25,270 nucleotides of DNA. Source: Chara braunii (taxonomy: Eukaryota > Streptophyta > Charophyceae > Charales > Characeae). Every line of letters begins with the position of its first letter. The first letter of the stretch is position 1. A model generated the notes under the pieces. It was not told the DNA's origin, searched no databases, and worked only from the letters and a program-made list of their open reading frames with translations. The translations under genes were made by a program, and so were the position numbers. The stretch lies in assembly GCA_003427395.1 (NCBI GenBank), contig BFEA01000545.1:866931-892200 (forward strand), given 5' to 3'. This document shows positions 9,566 to 19,204 of the stretch, piece after piece.

Positions 9566-10115
9566 ANGGGGGATGAACNTCCATAGCACATTCTNACTCA
9601 AAGTTATNTGCCAACTAAGTCTAAGCCTACCTCTAAGCCANTGCCCAAAGCAAAGGTAGACTAATGGCAGAATCTCCNCTATTNAGGGTGGATCGCNAGA
9701 ATCGCCACCNGTCAAAATATAACCTAACTCCTCTAAATCAAGAAAATTTCGGCAGCGNTTCCCGTAGNAAAAGTGNTNTTNNAGAATTTATATCAGCCCG
9801 ANTATGAAACCNGAAATAGTCNTTGAGTTTTCAAAGTCCAATTTTGCCTAACTCCCTGAATTAGCAAAAATTTGGGNAGCACTCCCTTTAGAAAAGGAGA
9901 CTTTCCAGATTTTTACTAAGTCGTANATGAACTTTAGACAANTTGAANNTTGAAAAGTCAAAGTTTGACTAACTCCTTGGATTTGNNGAAAANTTCGGNA
10001 GCGCTTCCCGTAGAGAAAGTAGCTTACCCAAATTTATACAAAGCCAAGTATAATAAAAAATCTCAGGAAAATGCGAGAATTGATCTAAGTAAAATAAGGT
10101 CAACTCANGAAATGC
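9566..10115. other. Block with scattered undetermined bases
   Basis: Single Ns are sprinkled through otherwise continuous sequence, which suggests consensus ambiguity from collapsed repeat copies or poor coverage. ORFs here cannot be trusted. Confidence 0.8.
9715..10040. repeat. Tandem repeat, about 122 bp, three degenerate units
   Basis: Units start at TAACTCC near 9725, 9849 and 9970, with a partial TAACTCC at 10127. Each unit contains AAATTTCGGCAGCG-like sequence (changed to TTTGGGNAGCAC in unit 2), then TTCCCGTAG or TCCCTTTAG, then AAA, and ends in TTGAAAAGTCAAA-like sequence. Confidence 0.7.
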
Positions 10116-10335
10116 AGGAATCGACCTAACTCCTATCGCTCTAGCACGTGGCGAGCCTCTAAAGCAACTACCTGTCAACCTGAAATTCCAACCAAGTAGC
10201 AATCTTAGTCAGTCACATGCAATGCGAAACCACAAGAGTAAGTACTCTCACCAGCCCCAAGTCAACTTAGCAAACAATAGTTTGTGTTCTCTCAGTAAGT
10301 TACCCATTTATACCCAACTTACATAAGGCGTAAAG

Positions 10336-11160
10336 TGAGGTCATCCAATCTTATGGAACATGTCTGACTCAGCCATGAAGTATACACGAACAGGTTGCAC
10401 AACTACTTCTCTCTTTTTTTGGGCACATGACTAAGCCGTTCATTTTCTAAGCAAAGCTTAGTCGCCCTGAACTGTTTAATATCCAAAATATATATACCTC
10501 TCTGAACTTAGTGTTAAAACACTGGACGTAGGACTGAGCCGTTCATCTCAGAAACAAGACCCAGCCTGCCCAAGGTTACCTTTAGTAACACTCTTAGTTA
10601 TACTCTTTTCATTTCATGATAAGCTATAGCCAGACCATTCAATCTTATGGAACCCGTGCCTCACGAGCCTGTTCATAGATAGGATAATATATAATATAAC
10701 CAGATTATAACCTCTCGGGTTCCAGCATGTGCGAGGCATTGGGCCAGACCATCCAATCCTATGGAACATGTCTGGTCCTCTGCCAGGTTTATTTCTCTCT
10801 GAACCAACCGTGTGCGGCATGAGTCCAAAGCCGTCCAATCTTATGGACATGCCTTGTCCTCAGCGATAATTATCCCCCTCAGAATAAAACAGGAAGGGGC
10901 TGGGCCGTCCAATCTTATAGACTTGCTCAGGCCTCGCTCAGAAACAAATGAAACAGAATAAACCCCAACTAAACATGACAACCAAACCCTCCAATCTTAT
11001 GGTACAGGCTTGGCTCCTGAAAAGTCAACCACAGTCACGCCCTCACAGTTCAGAGCAATCAGACCATCCAATCTTATGAAACTAGTCTGATTCTCCATGC
11101 AGCCCAAAGAAGCAAAACACAGCGGTCAGACCATCCAATTTTATGGAACATGCCTGACCC
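10336..11160. repeat. Array of about ten hairpins with a constant loop core and covarying stems
   Basis: The core CATCCAATCTTATGGAACAT or a close variant recurs every 66-113 bp. The arms around it differ from copy to copy yet pair within each copy: GAGGTCA/TGACTC (10337/10365); GACTAAGC/GCTTAGTC (10429/10456, variant loop); GGGCCAGAC/GTCTGGTCC (10741/10770); GAGTCCAAAGC/GCCTTGTCCTC, partial (10821/10851); GGGGCTGGGC/GCTCAGGCCTC (10896/10925, one bulge); CCAAACC/GGCTTGG (10982/11007); GAG-c-AATCAGAC/GTCTGATTCTC (11053/11085); GGTCAGAC/GCCTGACC (11124/11152). Weak or decayed members are at 10531 and 10630. An inner TCC/GGA pair closes an 8-nt AATCTTAT loop. The sequence between hairpins is not repeated. 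I know of no named family. Confidence 0.85.
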
Positions 11161-11847
11161 CATACGACCTTGCCAAGCTCAAACAAAACCAACTTTCAAT
11201 CGCCCTTCCCCCAGATGCAACCCCCTTTTTCTGAGCAAGTCTGCTTTCAGGCAATCAAAAACTGAAACTGAGACTTGCATGCATTCCTTTACTTTATCTG
11301 GGTCATGTCCTGAAAGTCAAACCAAAAGTCGGAGTAGGGATGCATGCCGTATACTCAGTCAAAACACGCCAGGCAGTACAGAGAAGGGGCTAAGATCTTG
11401 GTTTATAGAGGGAAGGCAATGACTACCTTTCAATTCCCTGCTTCCAGAACTCCTCCTGAGTTCCGGCAGAGCTCCCGCAATCGGTGGGATGACTCCCCAC
11501 AGAGTCTTGATGCGGACCTACGGGTTGCAATCCCGCCTGCCGCCTTCCTCTCAGGACCAAATAGACTAAACTTTGAGTAAGGAGGGCAGATGGAGAAGCA
11601 TTTGAGACTCTCCGATCTAGGAGGGGTGCTCTCAGACTTGCGAGAGACGGCCTTGATACCTTGAGTCGCCTGAGGGCCCCGCAATGGCGGCCAACATAAC
11701 TGCCGGTCAACTTTCGAAGTCAAACTGTTGAACCAGGTTGTCCTGACAGACTCCCAAATCGCAGCAATAACCTCCCTACTTGTCCAGCTTGACCACCTCT
11801 CCGAGCCTTGCCCGATCGTGGTCACTTAGTGGCGTGCGACAACCCTC
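11161..11847. other. Unassigned sequence
   Basis: Frames of up to 131 codons exist (minus strand, 11825-11430) but show no recognisable domain and are within chance expectation for this base composition. No repeat was noticed. Confidence 0.4.
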
Positions 11848-12715
11848 NGATGCAGCCGCAGTATTTTAGCAGCGCTCAAATAGCAACAGCGACAGCTGCT
11901 AGCCGCTGCAACCCGCGCACAGTCCACAGAAATACCTCCCACTCAACAGCAACAGCAATAGCCGCCTGCAACAACAGTCNGTAGCANCAGTCGGGGCACA
12001 ATCCACAACAANTTGTAAACTNTGCCCAGCCAACAGTAGCAGCATGTGTNCACNGCGGCGGNCAACANNGACGACAACANCCTTNAGCGACCCCAACAAC
12101 GNCAGTAGTTCCCAACAGTTAGNANCCATTTGNNCCCGNNCAATCAAAAGCAGCTCATTCTCTGCTAAGCNAACCTACCGCAGCCCCNATCTCCAACNGC
12201 AANCAGCCCTCCAAACCACAATCCCTCCGCAGTCCTTTTCGGGCTGTCACTGGCCCGCTACAGCCTTGTCTACCGAACTGGCCACTATNCTGGGTNAGTC
12301 AGATGNCTCGTAACCTTCGNAGTCAGCTCNCGCACACTANCGCCGNCNATCAAACGGNAGCGCACAGGTCGGCNGGTGNGNANAGGCTACCAGNCACNCC
12401 TCTCCTCATACAGCAGCANTAGCACCGCACCATCTAAACCGCCGAATCTTCACCCCATNACNGGCCTGCTGCTGTTCGTTTGGTGGCNGGTGNCGTTGTC
12501 ANCNGTCGAGCAAGCCCGNAGCTTGCTGGTNGCCTGCCACTGCCTGGCTCGGTGCGTTAGGCTCCCTTGCAGCTTGTATNACCCTNANGTCCTTACGCCC
12601 GCCCGCTACCCCGTACGACCTCCACTCACCCTCTCCCCTATCTCCCTCTCTCGCTCCTACCAACGACTCCCCCNNCAGCTACCNTTCGAACCTTNGGTTG
12701 CTTTCCCGCCCCCAC
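11848..12715. repeat. CAG/CAA/CAGC-rich low-complexity block with many Ns
   Basis: The left part is dominated by CAGCAA, CAACAG and CAGCCG triplets, and numerous single Ns occur to about 12695. On the plus strand such sequence would encode a Gln/Ala-rich tract, but stops and Ns prevent any coding call. Confidence 0.7.
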
Positions 12716-13184
12716 TCATCACTGTAGCTGACGAGGTGACCAACTCAACTCCATGGCCTATTGCAGAAACAAAGCGGCTAAGGATGAAACCCCCTCCCCG
12801 CTAAGCCCGTCTTCCTCGTGACCGCTCTCTTTTACCATACGAACCTGGCCCCACACGTCGGCCTGGTTAAAACGCAGCTCGACACCGTGGCTCGACTCCT
12901 CGTGATTACGGCCCTGCCAGTCATCAAGGTAGGTGCTTCCCTCACCAGCTCCTTCTCTTCTTCCTCCCGCGTCTGTCGCGTTCGCCCCCGCTCGTCACCT
13001 AGCCCGCTAGATACGAGAATGAATCTCCCGCCAAAATACGGGAAGATTCATTCAGTCTCCGATTGCGACCTACCCCCTCTATGCACTGCGCAGCCCTCTT
13101 TCCACGAATCTCTTATTCTACTAACTCATTGCTAAAACTGACTTAACCACTAGATTCACCCTACTGAAAAACATTAGACTAACC
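12716..13184. other. Sequence next to the right family A LTR, possibly its outer part
   Basis: The left LTR copy is cut at position 1, so the boundary of the right copy cannot be set and may lie anywhere in this stretch. No tRNA-complementary PBS was seen. It contains the hairpin at 13017-13053. Confidence 0.4.
13017..13053. repeat. Long imperfect hairpin, 10 + 4 bp
   Basis: GAATGAATCT (13017-13026) pairs perfectly with AGATTCATTC (13044-13053). CCCG (13027) pairs with CGGG (13039), with a one-base bulge and an 8-nt loop, CCAAAATA. Confidence 0.9.
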
Positions 13185-14182
13185 CTTCCTCCCACCCGTT
13201 TTCATCAAGAAACGAGTGGGATAGCTACTTTCTCTCCTCACTCTGTCTCCGTCCGCCATAACCTCACGCAGCAGCTTTTTCAACTAACTCCTTTTCTACC
13301 CAACTAAAGCTAAAACTAACAGCAGATTCGAACTCGCCGGCCCAAAAAAGCTCGGAAACAAAACCTCCCTTGCCCGCTTCCTCTGAGAGTCGAGCGAGCA
13401 ATGCAAATCTCGTTCTGCTCACTCACACCTTCTCCTCAGCTCCACGCACTAACTTTCTCTCTAACCTCCTACCTTACTAACCAAACAGCGAAACTATTCA
13501 AACTCCCATGACAAAAAAACCCCTATCTAGTACCTACCCTCGCCCGATTTCGTTGAGAAACGGGCGAGCAACGCTCTTCTCACCCCGCCATTGCCCCTTC
13601 TCCGTCGTTGTTTCCTCCGAATGAACTCAGCGCGAACTCGCGGCCAGGTCCATTCCCTCCTCCATCCACCATCCCGGCTCTCTCTGCTGCTGCCCCGTCG
13701 CTCCCCACCAACCTATCGCTCGGTCCATCGCACTTCCTCCTCGCCCCGCGCCATGGCTCATCTCTTGGCCATGCCCGATCTCACGCGCCCTCACCTCCAG
13801 CGCACCTGGACGCGACCCCGGTCCAGGTTCACCCTTCGTTCTCTGCACTCCGTTCCCTCCACTTCGACCTCGACTATACTCACCTGGACAGCGCCCCTAT
13901 TCGACCACTTCGGCTCGCCTACCTCCCATAAATAAATAATAATAATATCATTAAACAAAACGACCGATGTCCGCGCCGGCTTTATGATCAACAACAGAAA
14001 AGAATCACGCGCGCCCTAAACCTGCGCGCCCACGCACTCTCTATTATAGTTAACCATCCAGTCAACGTAAGTCATAGACACAACCGCGCCTAGCGTGGTA
14101 TACTTAAAATTCAAACCAAAACTATTTCCTGTCACTTGCAAAAACCAGGGCGGATACCCTTGTAAGGGTATTCGCACCGACA
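13185..14182 (-). mobile_element. LTR family A, right copy (5' LTR of the minus-strand element), internally shortened
   Basis: It matches 1-755 plus 1562-1814 and lacks the 805-bp segment between them. The right end is ...GCACCGACA at 14182, so the minus strand begins TGTCGG like the left copy. The subterminal palindrome is kept at 14154-14171. Its left limit is the point where the left copy runs off the window, so the true LTR probably extends further left. Immediate flanking bases TTGTT (14183-14187) are a candidate target-site duplication; the partner lies outside the window. Confidence 0.75.
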
Positions 14183-15182
14183 TTGTTCATCGACGAAGTG
14201 GCAACCTGACAAGGATGAAAATAATTTTGATGATGATTTTATATATATATATTGAATTGAACATCGTTTATCCACTTCAGGAGGTCAGTCTGAGGGACTG
14301 AAATTACCAAGCCGATGGTGAAAAATTGGCATCGTTGGGACGTAACTCCCAGCGTGGGCTGCTGACCAAGTATAACGAGGCAGCGGACCTTCCGGTTTTG
14401 GCCTGGAGTTGAAACCTGAGGGGTGACCACCCTGATGAAGGAATAAACTCAGGTAGTTACCGGAAGGGTCGAATATAGTCTTTGAAATATGTGAAAATTT
14501 TTGATGATAGGACTTACGCGTCATTGCGCAACCAATAAGGGGACCACCGCTAATATAACAACTCGGTGGGCCGTTGATCTGGCCTGATCAACCGGACTGT
14601 GGTGGGTTAAGTCCAAGACTGCCGATGCCCTCGCATTAGACTTCGGGTGGGATGGTAATATGGTTTGGTTGAGACCCACGTCCAAAGGGTCATATTATCT
14701 GGCTCTACGGACAACCAACAAGGGTCTGGGAAGAAAGTCTAAAGGTGCGGAAAATATGATCATTGACTCTCTTGATAATTTTTGCCGTTGTAGTACAAAT
14801 TTAGTATCCCCACCTTTGGTTCAGTCAGTCTGCGTTGGGGGTTTCGATACGTGGGAGACCCGGGTTAGAATCTCGACAATGGTAGAATATATCAAGAAAG
14901 ACAATGTGAATCTTGACCGCATCTCAATCCAGGGACTCGGATTTGGCTATCCACTTATCAAAGATGCGTCTTATTTTGGGAAAGGGATTTACCTTCTCTT
15001 TCAAAGAGAAAGAGAGGTACATGTATTGTTTTGTATTGTATCATCTATCCTGTGGTGTTTACATCATGTCATGTTTTATCAGTTGATTTGATCATGGGAA
15101 ACGATCCAAGGGGAAATTGTATAAACGATCGTGATAAACGTCCCTAACGACGGGGACGTCGCTTAATAGGGTCTGGGAATAC
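14183..15182 (+). mobile_element. 3' internal remnant of a plus-strand LTR element (element C)
   Basis: The last 40 bp (GGGGACGTCGCTTAATAGGG...) match, in opposite orientation, the sequence before the family A 3' LTR at 1826-1842, and are followed by TGTCGG at 15183. This marks the 3' end of an internal region read rightward. A 143-codon frame at 14660-15091 runs through a tRNA-like head and is not believed. Hairpins: GTTGATC/GATCAAC (14573-14592) and CCACCG/CGGTGG near 14544-14569. Confidence 0.5.
14817..14874 (+). other. tRNA-like (SINE-type) internal promoter boxes A and B
   Basis: TGGTTCAGTCAG (14817-14828) resembles RNA polymerase III box A and GGGTTAGAATCTC (14862-14874) resembles box B (GGTTCRANTCC). 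They are about 33 bp apart, as in tRNA genes and SINE heads. The cloverleaf is degenerate, so this is not a working tRNA. No poly-A end was identified. Confidence 0.4.
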
Positions 15183-15460
15183 TGTCGGACCAAATACCTT
15201 TACAAAAATATTTGGCCATGTTTTTGCAGTCGACACAGCGACGGCGTCGGCTACCATGATGGGGCTGGTCTGAAATGAGAAGGGTGTACGCGCTTTAGCG
15301 TGACACTTAAAATTTCCTCGGTCAGTGAGGCCGGGGCAAATGTGTGAGAAAATTTCAAGAGTATGCGCGGGCGTTGTTATGACGCGCACTGTGATGGTTA
15401 CGATCGGTAATGATACCCTCCGACCGATAAGGTCGAGGGGTTGATTAGGTTAGTGTTGTG
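15183..15460 (+). mobile_element. Start of the LTR of element C (family A relative); right limit unknown
   Basis: It begins TGTCGG and shares about 60 bp with the start of LTR A (AATACC-TTACAA, then GTTTTTGCA-GT-GACA), after which similarity fades. In the position of the LTR A palindrome it has a different hairpin, CCAAATA (15190-15196) with TATTTGG. The end was not located, so only the recognisable part is given. Confidence 0.45.
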
Positions 15461-15910
15461 TCAGGTACATCTACGATGCGCACTGAGACTTGGGCTGGTA
15501 CCTGTCTACATACCCGTACTGGGCCTCTAAAATTTGTCAATTTTTATCCTCTTCTGCTCGGCATCTCGAGTACTCGGCACATCTACCTCTGCTTGGTGTG
15601 GGACCGACCCACCTGTTGCTTGAGTGTTTTCCGCGGCTCTTAACGCTCGTGGGCCTCTTTCCCCGCCACTTGAGTGTTTTCCCCGCCGTGAACCTCAATG
15701 TCGCGGCCACAGCTAAGTACTTGCCCTTTGGGCCTTCGAATCAACCAAGTGCTCCTGAGGGTCATGCACACAGTCTAGCCGACAAGCACTCAGATAGGCA
15801 TGAAGACCAGCAAGCGTGCGCACACACAGACTTGGAGTTAGGCTTGGGCCACTGGTCGGGGTACGCTTTGCTCTTGTACATATACAAGTATTACTCCCCC
15901 TTCAACTCGA
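15461..15910. other. Unassigned sequence, possibly the rest of LTR C
   Basis: No gene was recognised. CTTGAGTGTTTTCC occurs twice 50 bp apart (15619 and 15669), each followed by a CCGCG/CCCCGCC string. Confidence 0.35.
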
Positions 15911-15912
15911 AG

Positions 15913-15985
15913 TAGGAGTTAGCTGAGTAGGTTTTGGGGCGGACTGCCAAGCTGAAGATACAGGGATCGAGTCCACTCGACCCTG
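15913..15985 (+). other. tRNA-like head with perfect box A
   Basis: TAGCTGAGTAGG (15920-15931) fits the box A consensus TRGCNNAGYNGG at every position. GGATCGAGTCC (15964-15974) fits box B with one mismatch, 32 bp downstream. The acceptor and anticodon stems do not pair, so this is a SINE-like relic and not a tRNA gene. Confidence 0.55.
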
Positions 15986-16039
15986 AGCTAGTTTTTTTTT
16001 ACACGGAGCTCTACTTTATTTTTTTATCCAGGCTCGGTT

Positions 16040-16107
16040 TGTCGGGGACTCGAACCCGTGACCTCCCTATTGGGGGTTAGTTACAGGTTAGTTGAGCCTA
16101 GGCCCCA
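16040..16107 (-). other. tRNA-like head with perfect box B, opposite strand
   Basis: On the minus strand GGTTCGAGTCC (16056-16046) is a perfect box B. TAGGCTCAACTAACC (16100-16086) is a degenerate box A/D-arm 29 bp upstream, and CCC/GGG lies where an anticodon stem would be. It faces the head at 15913, and T-rich tracts lie between them. Confidence 0.55.
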
Positions 16108-16560
16108 GATCCGACACATGGCTCCACGGGGAAATTAGTAGTTAGATTTTCGTTAGATTTTGTTCTTTTTTTTTCTTTTCTTTTTGGATTTCCTATTTTT
16201 CTTTTACGTATATAATTCTCTTCAACTTACCTTAACGCACCTGCCTTGACTGACGGGAAGTTTCATTCCCAAGAAAGTCCTCGACATCCCGGTGCAACAC
16301 TTCGAACGTAGCCAGCCTGATTACGGGTGGGCATGAGAGGGGACGATGACGTGCAACACATGGTGCGAAAAAGAACGTGAGTGGTGCGCGATGGAAACGT
16401 AACATCGCGCTGGCCAGGAGGAAGGAAAGCGCGAGTAAGAAGTGAACGCACGGAAAGAGGAAGGGGTAGGAGAAAGAGAGCAGGTGAAAGCAGTGGCATG
16501 ACTAGCGTGGGGAAGGAGATGGCAACGCAGAGGAAAGACGACGACAACGCGTGGTGGCAA
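16108..16560. other. Unassigned; T-rich, then purine-rich sequence
   Basis: T-runs at about 16140-16210 are followed by AG-rich sequence on the plus strand. No domain was recognised in the frames on either strand. Confidence 0.4.
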
Positions 16561-16596
16561 CGATAGTGGTAATAGTGTTAGTAGTAATAATGGTGT

Positions 16597-16660
16597 CAGA
16601 GAAGGAGGAAGAAGAAGAACAAGAAGGAGAAGAAGAGAGAAGGGAAGAGAAGACTTGCCC
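16597..16660 (+). repeat. Imperfect GAA/GGA-rich tract
   Basis: Runs of GGAGGAAGAAGAAGAAC type, a degraded relative of the larger microsatellite downstream. Confidence 0.7.
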
Positions 16661-16817
16661 GACCACGCTACTCTCTGCCACATGCTTTGAGTGGTCACCA
16701 GTTTACAAAGGAAGTGGCGGGTCCTTTTCAAGTAGACTAAGTATAGTGTTCATCGTGACGGAGCATGCGGAGCTGCGGGGGCGCATTGAGCTATGATTGG
16801 ACGACTGCGACAATGAC

Positions 16818-16861
16818 GAGGAAGAAGAAGACTGCGGGGAGGTAGAAGAAGACCGTGTGGA

Positions 16862-16896
<35 letters not shown>

Positions 16897-16985
16897 AGAT
16901 GATGAAGAAGAAGAAGAAGAAGAAGAAGAAGATGATGATGAAGAAGAAGAAGAAGAAGAAGAAGAAGAAGAAGAAGAAGAAGAAG
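16818..16985 (+). repeat. (GAA)n microsatellite with GAT interruptions
   Basis: Nearly pure GAA/AAG triplets, interrupted by GATGATGAAG near 16899 and 16930. They yield long artificial Lys- or Glu-rich frames on the plus strand and Leu-rich ones on the minus strand. Confidence 0.95.
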
Positions 16986-17749
16986 AGCGGAAATGAGGGT
17001 AATCACCTCGGCCAAGTGTCCGTTGCGTACCGTATGTGAGGGTGGAAATTGCATCCGCCTATGGCATTGCGAGGTCGGATCCACCGTCCGCCCGAAGTGT
17101 GGAATAAACACTTATGTCCTCCGTGTGGTTGTCTCGACATGCTGTGCTTTATAACGGATCGTGTTGAGTGCGTCCGCGATGACAGCAACAAGGGAGAGAG
17201 TGATGACAAGTCATCTTGGTCAAGAAGACTCATTATGAGTCTAGACAAAACTAGATGTTGTTGCCTTATGGTAGCAGGTTGGTTCGCCAACTCAACCCTC
17301 ACTCACCCCCGACACCTACACTTTGCATTGACCTCTGCACAAAAAGACATTTCTAATTTTTTTGTCATTGTCTAAAGAGTTTGTGTTTTTGTCAAAAAGA
17401 GTCCTTAAAATGGCTGGAGTCAGAATTTGGATGAATGACTAAATCAAAAAGGGAATGTCTGACCGAGAGGATTGGAAGTGTAAGTATAATGTGGGTGAAG
17501 TGAATGAATGGTTGACTCTGTTAGAATTGTGAAATGTGATTGACTCTTGTTTGCAGGTCAGTAAGATGACCAACCACGTGTTATTCACTCAACTCATTGC
17601 TTATGCTTACCTGAGCCTCGACTCATACATTTCGTCAACTCGTAACTTTTGTACATTTGGTTTGGGTTTCCGACTTTTACCCCTTTGATGTTGAATAGAT
17701 TAGGATAATTGGCAAAGGCGAAAGGAACTTATTCATATCATTTTTCCTT
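16986..17749. other. Unassigned sequence
   Basis: No gene or repeat was recognised. The longest ATG frame (17049-17375, plus, 108 codons) has no domain signature. Confidence 0.4.
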
Positions 17750-17750
17750 G

Positions 17751-17872
17751 AAAGATCATGAGTCTATCTTTTATTTCTGATGCATATTTAACAGGCCATG
17801 AGCCTATCTTTGTTTTGTGATGTTTGTTTAAAAGGCCAAGAGCCTATTTGATTGTTTCTCTTTCAAAAGTTA
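17751..17872 (+). repeat. 40-bp tandem repeat, three units, each with a small hairpin
   Basis: Unit starts at 17753, 17793 and 17833 are exactly 40 bp apart. The motif is AG-AT-CATGA-GT-CT, then AG-GC-CATGA-GC-CT, then AG-GC-CAAGA-GC-CT, followed by ATCTTT-like and TCTGATG-like sequence. The AGAT/GTCT stem of unit 1 becomes AGGC/GCCT in units 2 and 3 while the CATGA loop holds. Confidence 0.7.
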
Positions 17873-18034
17873 AAGCTTCGTTCATTCTGATGTTTGTCTT
17901 TGTTTGTGTAAAAATGTAAAAGACATCTCCTTGTTTTTCAGTCTCAACTTTTGAAAAGTATATATTATGTTTGTATCAATTTGAAAAGATCTTACATAGC
18001 ATATAAAATTTCTTGGTCAAGTACGAATAGGCTA

Positions 18035-18440
18035 GAACACTTGTATGCGCGAAAGATCGTCAGTCAAGTCGACCTGAATAGTAAGTCGGTCCGGGAGATC
18101 AGCGCCCCGATGCCCGACACGGAAAAGGGTCAGTCTTAGGCGTTCAACCGCACGTATACCTATGCTACGGCGATAGAGAAAACTTCCTCGGCCAACCTAC
18201 CTCTACAAAGGCATGTAAAAGCCTTCGCATGTGGATTGGTAGTTCAACAGGGATACACCTACCAGTGGTGAACCCCCTCAGGTAGAGGTGAGTTGTACCT
18301 CGCGGCACCTCGACCTATCGTGGGGCGTCGTGAGAGGTATAGCACGCGCGCACGGTCGGAGTGGTGACTTGTTGTTCTTCAAAGATAAAATCCAGCGTGA
18401 CACGACCGTGAGGTTTAAAGCTCCCTAGCAGGGTGCAGGA
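18035..18440 (+). mobile_element. Diverged copy of LTR family B (partial)
   Basis: Blocks in the same order as in the other two copies: GGGAGATCAGCGCCCCGA, TATGCTACGG (18161), CCTCGGCCAACC, GGTAGAGGTGAGTTGTACCTCGCG-like sequence (18281-18304), GAGAGGTATAG, CGCGCACGGTCGGAG and CGTGACACGACCG. GTGAGT replaces GTAAGT at the shared splice-donor-like site (18286-18293). ATATAAAA at 18001 could be its TATA box. No PBS follows. Confidence 0.6.
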
Positions 18441-19204
18441 CCGCCGTGCGTGACAACGCTACTGCTAAGTAGCTTAGAATGCGATATGAAGTTGATCTCC
18501 GTTAACTCGACAGACGATTCCTATCTTGATCTTTATGACACAGATCATTGCTATCTGTGAGTGTTCTTCGAAGTTTTGGGTTTTATCAACTTCTGCTATC
18601 AGATTGATAGCAGGACGGTTTGCGACTCAACTCCTACCCACCGTGATACCTACGCCCAGATGTCTGTGACCCTGTAGGCGAAATACATTTCCGTATGAAA
18701 GAAAACCTATCCTTGGAACCTCTCTTGAATGACCATGCAAAAGTTTTGTGAAATGGATCGGACGGGAATACCTTTATTGAGTGGGAGTCGGAAAAGGGCG
18801 TGTGGGACATGAACCTGGGAGTTAAGGGGTTGACAACGTTTTGTGGCATTTGGATATGAATGTTCATTGAGTTTCATGTGTGTGCAAGCATGTATGGAAG
18901 TGAGGACTTGCTCTTGGATTGAAAGTGATATATATGAATGAGTGCAGGGTGTGAGTGACAAGGTACAAGTATGGCTGTGAGAATGACTCTCCCTGATTTC
19001 CCCTGAGACTCGCTCTTTTCTTTCTCTTATTTTGCTCTTGCCGCACGCATCTAACGAATAGGCAGGAGTAGCCGAGCGCAAGGTTTAGTGCTCGACCTTT
19101 GAACGGACCGAGACTTAGTTTGGATATGGCAAATTGTTCACCACCCGTGACTACTCTCATTTTCTTCCCTTAGGGGAGGGACGAGCGAATCCTGTCTCAA
19201 AGGG
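18441..19204. other. Unassigned sequence
   Basis: No gene was recognised; frames on the minus strand (up to 124 codons) lack domain signatures. The short hairpin GATAGCA/TGCTATC near 18550-18612 was the only structure noticed. Confidence 0.35.

Noticed and set aside
10336-11160. CRISPR-like array (short repeats with unique spacers)
   Set aside because: Repeat intervals vary from 66 to 113 bp, the outer arms differ between copies, there are no cas genes, and the context is eukaryotic retroelement DNA.
11876-12313. Several short ORFs full of X residues
   Set aside because: The block is low-complexity and peppered with Ns, so the frames are not reliable.
14660-15091. 143-codon plus-strand ORF
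   Set aside because: It overlaps a tRNA-like head and the 3' noncoding end of an LTR element; the protein has no familiar features.
15913-16107. Functional tRNA genes
   Set aside because: Boxes A and B are good but acceptor, anticodon and T stems do not pair, so they are SINE-like relics.
16797-17111. Lysine-rich (plus) and leucine-rich (minus) ORFs
   Set aside because: They are translations of the GAA microsatellite.
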